DNA of 64,000 bases from Stemphylium vesicarium (lineage: Eukaryota; Ascomycota; Dothideomycetes; Pleosporales; Pleosporaceae): the NCBI GenBank assembly GCA_004380135.1, contig QXCR01000052.1, forward strand, positions 1 to 64,000, given 5' to 3'. Each line of letters begins with the position of its first letter. Positions within the stretch are counted from its first letter, which is position 1. This document shows positions 45,567-55,356 of this stretch, in pieces. The position numbers and the translations under genes are program-made. The notes below the pieces were generated by a model. That model was not told the origin of the DNA. It saw only the letters and a program-made list of their open reading frames with translations, and did not search any database.

Positions 45567-45975
45567 ATTTGCGATATACAAATGACCTGGCGATTAGGGA
45601 TGGGGTTGTACGAGGACGATGTCTAAGGGCCTTTTACGGAGGTGTTGCGCGTGTAGGGATGTGTGAAGGGCGGGGGCTCGACAAGTTACTAGTGGGGAGG
45701 GCCGGTGCTTGTGTTATGGGACGGCGCGTTTAGATTGGGGATGACGTCTGCAGGCTAAGCCACACGCGCAACACTAACAGAGCGTCATTGGGACCCGACA
45801 CGCCGCCTAACCCAAACATTTGCCACGGAATTCGAAGTCTATGACGGCAAGCTTTGGTAGAGCGGAACTTCGCTTTTGCTATTTTATTGCTTACTATGAT
45901 GCTAATGTTGTACTATCATGCCCTCTTCGTCTATTCATGCTCATTACTCTACACGTCTCCTCAACAACACTGCGC
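45567..45975. other. Intergenic region (promoter of the Osh4-like gene, 3' UTR of PGM)
   Basis: Tandem arrangement on the minus strand. No gene or repeat seen in these 409 bases. Confidence 0.45.
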
Positions 45976-47780
45976 TTAGGTCTTGACATCAGGCTCGGTG
46001 CGGCCGACGTACTCCTGAAGCTTCAAGAGGTCTGTCGCAAGCTTGACGTTGTCCTTGAGGAAGTCTTGGGCGTCCATGTCGTATGTAGACTCGTCGCTAG
46101 TGTGCTTCTCGATGTACAGACGAATGGTAGCGCCGCTGCTGCCTGTACCAGACAGACGGACAACGATGCGGCTACCGTCGTCAAACTTGACGTAGATACC
46201 CTGGTTCTTGCTGACGCTGCCGTCAAGGTCGGTGTAAGAGAAGTCATCCGCCTCGACAACCTTGCGGCCAGCGATGGTTGAGCCGACAAACTCGTCCTTC
46301 TTAGTGGTGATGAGCTCCTTCATGTGAGCAGTGACCTTGTTGGCGCCCTCGGTCTCGCAGCCCTCATAGTCGTAGCGGGTGAAGAAAGTACGTCCGTAAG
46401 TCTTCCAAAATTCCTTCTGGACGGAGGCGATGCTTGGTGTGGTACCAGTCTGCTGTCCAACGCCGGCCAAGATGTTCAACCAGGCGACAACAGCCCAGAG
46501 ACCGTCCTTTTCACGGATGTGGTTGCTGCCTGTTCCGAAGCTCTCCTCACCGCAGATGTTCATCTTGTCCGAGTCAAAGAGACCGCAGAAGAACTTCCAG
46601 CCGGTAGGCACCTCGTAGCACTCGACGCCCTTCTTCTTGGCGACAAGGTCAATCGCGCCGGAAGTAGGCATACTGCGTGCAAGACCGTAGATGCCCTGTT
46701 TCTTGAAGTATGGGATGAGCTCGGCGTGGTGTGCGATAATGGCCAAGCTGTCACCGGGAGAGACGAAGCTCTTTGCGCCGTAGATCATGTTGCGGTCACC
46801 GTCACCGTCACTGGCGGCACCGAAGTGGATTCCGTTCTTGTCGACCGCGTCGACCAGCGACTTGGCATAAACGAGGTTGGGGTCGGGGTGGTGGCCACCA
46901 AAGTCTGGCTTGGGGACGCAGTTTTGTGTGCTGTTGGGGATACCGAGCTCTTTCTCGAAGATGTCGACTCCGTATGAGCCAGTGACACCGCTCAGGCCAT
47001 CGAAGAGGACCTTGAAGTCGGGGTGCTGCTTGAGGAAAGACTTGATCAGGTCAAAGTCGAAAATGTCCTTGAGCATCTTGAGGTAGTCCTCGGTGGAGTG
47101 GACAATCTCAACCTCAAGGTTGCCATACTTTTGTGTACCGATTGTGCTCAGGTCGATGTCGGGGATGTCGGCGATCTTGTAGGAGGTGAGGGTCTTGGAG
47201 GTCTCGTAGATCTTGTTGGTGACGCTTTCGGGGGCGGGAGCACCGTTGGCGAGGTTGTACTTGATACCGAAGTCCTCCTCGGGGCCTAACAAGCATTAGA
47301 TCTGTGAACGGGACACGACGAGACTTAGTCTCTAGTAACAGGGACTTACCACCGGGGTTGTGGCTGGCTGTCAGAAGGATACCACCAGTCGCTTTGCGAA
47401 TGCGGATGATGTGACTGGCTGCAGGTGTGCTCATGATACCGTTCTGACCGATCAAGAGCTTCTTAACGCCATAGGCAGCACCAATCTTGGCAATGGTCTG
47501 GGTGACCTCTGGGTTCCAGTAACGGCCATCGCCGCCAACGACGAGGAACGAGCCATCAACGCCCTCGGGGATGGACTGGAGGATGCTGGCGACGAAAGCT
47601 TCAGAGTAGTTCTCCTGCTGGAAGACCTTGACCTTCTTGCGGAGACCAGAACTGCAGCATCTGGGTTAGCTACTGGCAATCCACTATAGAGCTCCATTAA
47701 GCTAGCTAAGCTTGACTTTAAACTTACGTTCCGGGCTTCTGGTCCTGGAAAGGCTTCAATTCGACAGTTCGGACGCTCAT
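45976..47780 (-). CDS. Phosphoglucomutase
   Basis: Exons 47780-47728, 47651-47350 and 47285-45976 give 554 residues, the normal length. It interconverts glucose-6-phosphate and glucose-1-phosphate, feeding UDP-glucose for glucan, glycogen and trehalose. The phosphoserine loop LLTASHNPGGPEEDFG spans the exon 2/3 junction. The metal loop is ASDGDGDRNM, the sugar-binding part CGEESFGTGSNHIREKDG and the phosphate-binding end RLSGTGSSGATIRLYIE; all are intact. The start MSVRTVELKPFQDQKPGTSG is typical of the family. Divergent from the Asteroid-like gene. Confidence 0.94.
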
Positions 47781-48237
47781 ATTGACTTTTGATGTACTTT
47801 CAATTATGCAAAGAAAGATTGAAGCAATTGAAAGGGTTGGGAGAGTGGCAGCAGGCAACTTTTGAGCTGGGGTGAGGGGCAGCTTCCCCCCCACCACGCG
47901 GGATGACGCCGGAGCTAGCTCATCTCAGGGAAGAACAACGCCACGCTGGCTATCATCTGAAGTTTTTCTTTCGTCAATTCCCAACAGTCGCTGCAGATGC
48001 ACGCTAGAGCTGCAGTAGAGGTCGAGACGCTGCACACCATTCTCAATTGTCCCATCCTCGCCTGCAGTCGCGCCAAACGTTTCGCGGGGTTGTGTGGGTA
48101 GCGCAAATCCCTTACCTCAGGCAGCCTTTCCCGTCTCAACCAAAAAGTATCTGTCTGCGATCCCCTCAACGCTTGCACTACAGCTACCGAGACCGACTTT
48201 TGTACAGCATTGGACCCGGTCTAGTGCCCGTGGCGAC
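47781..48237. promoter_or_regulatory. Divergent promoter region (phosphoglucomutase / Asteroid-like gene)
   Basis: 457 bases between start codons; no specific site could be named. Confidence 0.4.
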
Positions 48238-50183
48238 ATGGGCATTCAGGGCCTCGCTAGACGGCTGGAGCCCTACGCGACGCGATTTTCTTCCGACGAG
48301 CTCAACGGCTATTCAGCTGTCATCGATGGGCCTGCGCTGGCCTACTATGCTCACAAGTTGGCTCTCGTGGCGTCTACTAGCGTGTCGAGAATACCATCAT
48401 ATTCGGACATCAACACCGAGGCTATCAACTGGTTAAACTCCCTGGAAGCCAACAATATCAAGGTGTGAGTGAACCGCCGTTGCTTTTCGTCGTATCGTCG
48501 TTATGCACAGCAAAGCGATACCGCATTCCATGGAACATCGTAGCAAAACCAATAATGTGCGCACAAATGTCGATTCCTTCACCGCCATTCGCACAGGGGT
48601 CCGGCTGGCCTCCCTCCACTTGCGTCTCCAGATGCTCGCGATAGTCGGCAGTGTGAGTTGATGTGCAATGCACCTCCGCACGTGCCTATGCAGATTTTGA
48701 TACAATACCGTATGTCGACCATTGCTGATCGCACGTTTTCAGGGCGGCCATCTTCTTTGACGGAGCTCTCCCTCCATCAAAGCGTGTTGAGAGGCTGTCA
48801 AGAACGGAGCAGAACAACAAGCGCGTGCAGCAGCTTCGTTCAAGTTATGCGACAACAACATGTCCAGTCCCCACATACTTGGGCTCGATATCATATGCTT
48901 TCCTTGCTCCAGCGCTACAAGAAGCGCTGCAAAACTCGCCTTTTGCCTCAAGGACACACATCGTACCTGGAGAAGCTGATGACTGGTGTGCATTACACGC
49001 CAAGGATAATACGCGATCTATCATCTTCACAAGTGATACGGATCTCGTTCTCTACGACTATTGTGCAGACACACTGATAGTCTTCCTTCACGAAACCGAC
49101 GTGTCTGTCAGCATCAAAGCATACTCACCTGACCAGATACGAACGAAGCTAGAGCTGAGAAGTCTGCTGCCTTTCGCCTTTGCTCTCCTCGAGGGCCCCT
49201 CATACACGGCGAACGACTTGGCTCGCAACGCTAGGAACGTGGACAAGAATTCTCAGCCCTACCTCGACTTTAGTAATAGATATGTCACAGAAGTGGTGTC
49301 ACCGGCTTACATGTCCCGCTCGAAGAATGCTCTATCCAAATTACCCAAGTTAGACGTCCGAGTCTCAGAGTTTGTACACCAAGCGCTGGCAAAGTCGGAG
49401 ATTCCGCTTGTGTACCTGCCTCTGCTGGTCGAAGATCCTAGTCAAGCATCAGCATGGAACGTTGGCTGCGACATCCGCACGCTAGCCTACTCATTATTGG
49501 CGTCGAGGAAGATGAACGTGCACGAATACAGAAGGAAGGCACAAGTAATTGCGGTGCAAGAGGTCATAACATATACGCCGACGGATCTGCCAGTTCCGGT
49601 TGCAGACCTTGAGCGACAAATTCGCATCTTGGCTGACTGGGCTGCTTCCAAACTCGTTGAGCCAGCCCTTCTTTGGCCACTGTTTGCGCTCAGTCTGGTA
49701 CTTGCGGAGTTGAACACTCCACCGCCCGTTCTTACCGCGTTACGTGTGATCAATGGCGCCTTCGACAATACATGGGATTTCGTACATCTCACTGCTCGCC
49801 TACACGCTGCTCTATACTCGCTACGCATGTTTAGTCAGATCGCGCAAGTGCACCTCGCACTTGGCCAGGAGGCAAACAAGCGGCTACATGATTGTATGAT
49901 CAGCTTAGACCAGCGCATGCGCAGCCTTCCGTCGATACCTGACGGTTTTGGAGTTCCAGGGCAAACAAAGCGCGTGTTGGCTGATCATGATCAATTGAGG
50001 GCTTTGGTTGAGGAGATTTACGTATCTGCTGGCGTTGAAGTGCCCGTCGAGCACATCTCGAACAAGAAGAAGAAGCGCCAGACAAGAGAGGCAGAAAGGA
50101 AGAAGAAGAAATCCGAGCAGAGGTTGCAGCCTAAGCAGCAAATCAATAACGCATATACCCTGCTCGGTGACAACCAGAGCTGA
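48238..50183 (+). CDS. Asteroid/XPG-like nuclease-fold protein
   Basis: Exons 48238-48464 and 48743-50183, with a 278-bp intron (donor GTGAGT, acceptor TTTTCAG), give 555 residues. The N-terminus MGIQGLARRLEPYATRF with AVIDGPALAYYAHKL is the XPG-N domain of Asteroid-type proteins. After the intron come IFFDGALPPSKRVERLSRTE, HIVPGEADDWCALHA and IIFTSDTDLVLYDY, carrying acidic residues at the positions used for metal binding in FEN1/XPG nucleases. The C-terminal half is helical, ending in a Lys-rich NKKKKRQTREAERKKKKSEQ tail that could be a nuclear signal. Nuclease activity is inferred from the fold only. A plain reading of the first exon would stop at 48468; the intron prevents this. Confidence 0.82.
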
Positions 50184-50382
50184 GACCTGACCGCAAAGGG
50201 GTCATCGACGTCGTTCAGCAGACGCGATCCATAAGGTTTAGCATACCATCGAATGGCAGACTAGTTTACATTTCAGCTCCCCTACGATCTTCTCGCTGCT
50301 GCTCAGTCCTCGTTGACGCCTTGGCATGGTACTCGTCTTTACACCTGGTTATTCCTGCATACATGTTCTTCTCATGACCCTC

Positions 50383-51414
50383 TCATTCCTGAACCCAAAA
50401 CCTCAGCTCCTTTATATTCTTCCCACCTCGCATGATGAATGGGAGGGGGAAGAACGCAAGCTTGTTGATCCCGTTCATTTTGACCAATCGAGCACAAAGA
50501 CGCTTCCTCCGGATACAATCGTCGCACGCTACATACATATATCCAACCGTATGTCCAAGTGTGCGGCCACCTACATGTTTAGACCTTAACCTGATTGTTT
50601 GGTTCGCGCAACACTGGCTTTGAGTACTTTTTTCTTGCAACCTAAGAAGCTTGCCCCATTCTTTGATGTGGCGGCCGGTAGAGAGGTAATCAGCGTCAAC
50701 CCTTTTCGTAATCTTTGTGGCCAGGCTGTCTTCGCTCTCGTCGCTGGAACCCAAGTCAATATAGCGTGATTATATGGGGTCCCAAATAAGGATCACGATA
50801 GCCAGTACAAGCTTGTCTGCTATGATCTGTGCCTTTTGAGTTCGCAGCGAGACTCTAGCTTCCTGGGGTAGCTCTACAAGCCGGTTAGAAGTTTTGTCTA
50901 CAACTCGTGTGAATCCATACCTGATTGGCTACCCGCGCCTCCCGATCTCTTGCGCTTGCGGATTTTGACCGCGGACACCGTCTCCAGGGTTTGCTCTCTC
51001 GCCGAGGTATCGGTTACGTTCGCATTGACTGTTGGCTGTGGAGGAATAAGGGGACTTGCGGTTGGTATGTGCTCACCACCTGGTCTGTCAGTAGACTATC
51101 TCCTAGCTGGCATACACTCCCTTACCAGAACGAGTAGCAGATACTCATCCTTCTTTCTCTGACTTGACTCGGATGCTGCGTTCTGCTGCGTGGACCCTGC
51201 TAGCACGTGCTGTAGCTGGATCATTCGCAATAACATCTAGCAAGAAAGCCGCTATCTCCTCTAAGTTGCCTCTATCAAACTCGCGACTAACGCTATGCGA
51301 AACCAGCTCATCACTGTGCATGTTTCTGAGTATGCCGTTGCGGGCAGCTTTAAGCTGCTTGTCGCCAGACAGCGCGAGCAGGGCTTTCAAGTAGTTGTCG
51401 ATTCGTGCAGCCAT
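50383..51414 (-). pseudogene. Conserved-looking fungal gene of unknown function, two in-frame stops
   Basis: Three exons can be joined in phase: 51414-51126, 51079-50921 and 50873-50383 (donors GTAAGG and GTATGG, acceptors ACCAG and TGTAG), about 313 codons. The product would start MAARIDNYLKALLALSGDKQ, with an all-helical part (SREFDRGNLEEIAAFLLDVI), a basic KIRKRKRSGG patch and a C-terminal part with CDDCIRRKRLCARLV and FFPLPFIMRGGKNIKELRFW. TGA at 51145-51147 and TAA at 50770-50772 interrupt the frame. Open, similar-character sequence continues on both sides, and no splice site pair removes either stop. Arg CGA and Gln CAA are the simplest ancestors. I do not recognise a named domain. Confidence 0.5.
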
Positions 51415-51680
51415 GGCGGGAGGTAATGAGCTATTTCAGAAAAGATGCCGAAGAGATTGAAGAAAAAAATAAAATTTTAGAAAAGTGAGAATTTTCATTT
51501 ATCTATCTGGCGCGTCGCGTTGAGGGTGAGGGTGAGGGTGAAGCTGTGCGAAACAAGAAAGAGCAAATGGCTTTCGTCCAAAGCGGTCTAAAGCCGCACT
51601 CACTTCGCGAAAACCGTTGATGCGTGGAGCTTTCCAACGTGATAGCGCACTCATCTACCCAAATCGCTACACTTCCTCCT

Positions 51681-52257
51681 TCACCAACCCAGATTCGGCT
51701 GCACAACAAAATCATACACGAATACCTGCGCCAGCAGCGGATCCGTCTCATTCTACCCCCGCATTAGCACCATCCCTCTCCACATGTGCGATAAAACATA
51801 CCTTCAACCGATCATGCCCAGGATCAAGATCAAACTCCTTCCTCGCAGCCTCATCCTACACCCCATTAGCCCATATCCTCTCTTCCCTCCCCCCACGCCC
51901 CTCTGCCACCCCTCTTTCATTTCACAAACCCCAGGAATTTCAACATACCTTGAACACAACCACAAACCCCGTATCCCACACATTATCCCTCTTAACACCC
52001 GTCAGATTCAGCGGCGTATCCAACGGCCTCCCTCCCTTGGGCCCTTCAATAAGTAACTCCGGGTGCTCCGCATATAGGGCGAGAAAAGCGGCTGTGCGGT
52101 CGCCTTTTTGCGCTGCAGTCACGTGGTCGTGGAAGCGGAAGGTTGCTATGCGTGTTACGGGAGGTGAGATTTGGGCGCATTGGGTTGCCATTGTGGGGTG
52201 GAAGAGGGGGGTGGAGAAGATGGTTAGGGCGAGGGAGAGGGAGAGGGAGAAACGCAT
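51681..52257 (-). CDS. Stress-responsive A/B barrel (Dabb) domain protein
   Basis: Exons 52257-51949, 51855-51802 and 51725-51681 (donors GTATGT, acceptors TAG and CAG) give 135 residues. The body matches the Dabb fold: VTRIATFRFHDHVTAAQKGD, then DNVWDTGFVVVFKDEAARKE and the closing strand FVYDFVVQPNLGW. Dabb proteins are small dimeric barrels, some stress-induced, some polyketide cyclases. The first ATG adds a hydrophobic MRFSLSLSLALTIFSTPLFH leader that looks like a signal peptide; a second ATG 22 codons later (MATQCAQ) would give a cytosolic protein, and I cannot decide between them. The last exon is only 15 codons. Confidence 0.7.
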
Positions 52258-53128
52258 TTGGGGGAGAGTGGACGTAGGGGGCTTGAATAGAAGAGGATGG
52301 GCTAGATTTGAATAGATGAGTTTTGGGGTTGGATGCATGTAGCGGTGATGGGTATCCATGTGTCGCCGCGCTACTGTGAGGTCAAATGCGGAGTTGGGGA
52401 TACGAGAGCGGAGAGCCGAGATCCTGCACTTCAACCTCCCACATGCGAACGTTAACCATCTACCCACCCCTCTACTCGCCTCGAAGAAGCTACTCGGGTT
52501 TACCAAAAGTATAATCCTCTGAGACCTTTCCAATGTGTCGGTCACGTGTTTGCCGCGTTGCCGCATACATGTGGCGCATATGCTACCGGATCTGTGTACT
52601 TTCCAATTGATTCTCACTTACTCACTTATTCGCTTTCATTATTATACGCAAACGCAAACTCAAAATGAACCGCAAAAAAAGAATTAACAAAAATATTCGC
52701 TGCCATGATTCGAACTTTCGAACCCTGGCAACTACTCACTATTGTCTGGACTGGGACTTTTTGGGATGTATGCCTTTGTGGCTAATTATGTCGGCCTTTT
52801 AGGACCATTTGATATATGTGCCTTCACGGCTATGTGTTTCAGACTCTCTGGCCTATTTGGGATGTGGGATGTGTGCCATCTCCGCGAAAGATTCTGGAAT
52901 ACTGGGTATGATATGGACGAGTCATTCCTGGCGCCTAGGCGTCAAATACAAGAGTGGCGCTTGGTTTAGGAGATGAGGTGAGAGCGCTTTCATTTGTGCT
53001 GTGGACCGAGGCGTGGGTGAGGATGAAAGCTGGAATATGGTCTTCACCTTCCGGGTGAGTGAAGGGCGATACATCATCTGAGAAGAGAAAGAAGCGACGA
53101 ATGTGTTCGCTGCCAGATTCGAACTGTA
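52258..53128. other. Intergenic region with a diverged duplicate fragment
   Basis: No supported intact gene. The segment 52681-52716 resembles 53082-53125 in the same orientation with several C/T differences. On the minus strand a frame from ~53120 down to 52935 (FESGSEHIRRFFLFSDDV...) looks like a further exon of the broken gene to its right. Confidence 0.35.
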
Positions 53129-53916
53129 CTAAGAGGGCAAGGACATGATATTGTAAAGAGTGAAAGCGCGAGCAGGAGCAGGCTGATATCCTCGGTCCAT
53201 CTGCCCTTCCTGGTGAGTCCCGCTGTGCTTGGATTCGGGTTTGCCGCATACAGCAGGTTCAAAACGGGGCGCCAGCTTCGGCTTGTGACACTTTGGTGCC
53301 GATATTACGTGAGATGTCTGCTCTCTGAGGTGACGAAAAGAGATGAAGAGATCATGCAAGTCCAACTAGAGTTGGCCTTTCTTCTTCTCCCTTTCATTGA
53401 TGAGCCTAAGAGCGTCGCTGAGCTTTTTGTTGGTGGTATTGATCCTTCCTCACAAGCCAGTTAGGGGCTTGTCGCGCCGGTTGACTTTGTCGTTGAGTTC
53501 GTTGACTGTGGCGTTGAGACCGACAATGACTTCGTCCCGCTTTTTTATGGTGTGGTGCTTTACCAGATTCTCTGTCCTCATAGCTTCTAGCTGCTGGCTA
53601 TTGTTCAGGTAGGCGGATTGGTAGTATTCGCCTTTCTTTGCAAGCTTTTGGTTGCTTTTCCTCAACTCCTCACACCCCATGATCAAGTCGCTGTGTTCTT
53701 CAACTGATTGTCCGCACGCAACCAGGCTGTTGCAGCTTTTGAACCTTGCCAGATTCCCAGCTTTCTTCGCTATCTTCACCTTCGTTTTGGCGAGCGCGCT
53801 TCCTTTGAACGATCGTGTTCTGAGTGCTGGAACAGTTGTTCGTGAAGCGAGGACCAGTCGGCAGCGGCCTTAGAGGGTGGGAGTAGATCTGGTTCGAAGA
53901 ATCCGCCAATTTTCAT
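53129..53916 (-). pseudogene. Coiled-coil protein of unknown function, two in-frame stops
   Basis: An ATG at 53916 opens MKIGGFFEPDLLPPSKAAAD, followed by an intron near 53780 (GTGAAG donor; several AG acceptors keep the frame). A long coiled coil follows (LIMGCEELRKSNQKLAKKGE, TIKKRDEVIVGLNATVNELN). The frame meets TGA at 53450-53452 and TAG at 53366-53368 but continues between and after them with the same heptad character (NTTNKKLSDALRLINEREKK). It ends at TAG 53129-53131, or continues through another intron into the frame noted in the gap to the left. Both stops are one C-to-T step from Arg and Gln. No family recognised. Confidence 0.45.
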
Positions 53917-55356
53917 TAGCTAACTCAGCTCGATTTACATCTTAGACATTGAATGTGAAGGTACCTGGGGCGTTTTTGGTGCCTTGATCATGTCCGCGGT
54001 ACTGATCACCGTAACCGTTTTAGCGGGGACTGGGCATCTGTTGTCTTATTAGCACTTTCAGTTCGCATTCAAGGAGCATACTCACGACTGATTGCTTTGA
54101 GCCGCGAGGGCTTAAAACACGAACGCGCTTGTTATGTATTCTGATTGACTCGTGACCCGAGGTAGTTCGAAGTGCAGACTCAGGGTACATTTGATTGTCC
54201 ACATAAGGATCCTGCAGGGTATCTAAGCCGCCTCAAGATTGTATGCGTAGTCAACAGGGTAGATACATGCTAATAAAGAATGATACGGCAGAAGACTAAA
54301 ATTAGACTCATACACGATGATGGTGACCACAGAGGATTTTGGGAAAACATTAGATCCGGCTGAAAGAAGGATCCATCTGGGACGTCATGAAAAATGAGCG
54401 TACCGCTGTCTCGAAAAGCACAGGACAGCCATAGAAGTAGCCACCTGCACTAATCGCGATTAATCTGCTCGCTCTTTTCAATTGCCATCAGGTTCCTGCA
54501 GTGGTTCTGACTTGTTCAGATAGCCAAGTCTACTATACAGAATGAGAAGCCATAGCAAGCCGAGAAAGTCATTTTGGATCGCGAGACGTTTGGAAGCGAC
54601 ACATTCTTTATTGGAACCTTGGAAGCTATGTGAAAGCGAGCGAGTTCAATGGTGGCGACGTCCCAACACTCACATCGCCCTTAGTCATCCACCTACCAGC
54701 CTCGCCCAGCGGATTCCGCTCCGCGGAACTCCATCTCGTCACACACGAAGCCAAAAACACCCATCTCTCTCCATTCCCCAAACTCCAAAAGCGCTCTAAC
54801 GCCGTGCACAGCACTATGCGCAATCTCGGAGTCACAATTATCAATCCTGGGGTTGGTCGGAGTAACTTCCTTTACTCCGACCATGCATTGAGCCAGCCAA
54901 CGATGTCGGGTCGAGAGCGGGGGCAAGCAGGCCCAGAACCCAACCTAACCCAGGAAACGGCTGCGCTCCACTTGATCTTCTTTCCGCCGATAGGGCGCGC
55001 ATAAGGGCGTGAGGCGCGAGAGAAAAAAAAACGGCGTGGCTAATCGCTCGACACGCCTTATTGTCGTTTGTGAAGGGTCATCGATTATGGGCTGCCAAGC
55101 ACACCCACACTACTACCGAATCTGGCATGCGTTTCCGGATTCGCCCAGTTACTGCAATGAGGTATAAGGGTTTGCGGTCTGGTCGACGACCAAACTTTTC
55201 TTTTTCTTCCCTATCGATTTCAGCAGTAGTGACGATTCACTTGTGTGTTTACTCGATTTACGATACGGACGCTTGACGCAATTGCGACCTTTCTTGTTGA
55301 CCTTTTGGCCTTTTTGCAACAGATAAGAGAAGAAAGGGAAGGAACCTTTTTCCAAG
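53917..55356. other. Intergenic region upstream of the MFS gene
   Basis: No supported gene; a 124-codon frame at 54630-55004 lacks motifs. Contains the perfect hairpin at 54854-54883. Confidence 0.4.
54854..54883. promoter_or_regulatory. Perfect 12-bp inverted repeat with 6-base loop
   Basis: TGGTCGGAGTAA at 54854-54865 is exactly complementary to TTACTCCGACCA at 54872-54883. The arms contain CGG and CCG triplets facing each other, the half sites bound by Zn2Cys6 dimers. It lies 473 bases upstream of the MFS start codon. A regulatory role is inferred; it could also be a foldback remnant or a hairpin terminator-like structure. Confidence 0.5.

Noticed and set aside
51519..51543. GGGTGA repeats resembling a telomeric tract (also near 21987-22008)
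   Set aside because: Only three to four units, not the fungal TTAGGG motif; one copy codes for Gly-Glu repeats in the DUF3669 frame.
52681..53125. tRNA-like 3' halves (GTTCGAATC..TGGCAGCGA) on the minus strand
   Set aside because: No matching 5' acceptor strand or cloverleaf could be built at either place, and the second copy lies in a plausible protein-coding frame.
54630..55004. 124-codon frame before the MFS gene
   Set aside because: No motif, no splice pattern, and it runs through the perfect hairpin, which is unlikely in a coding sequence.
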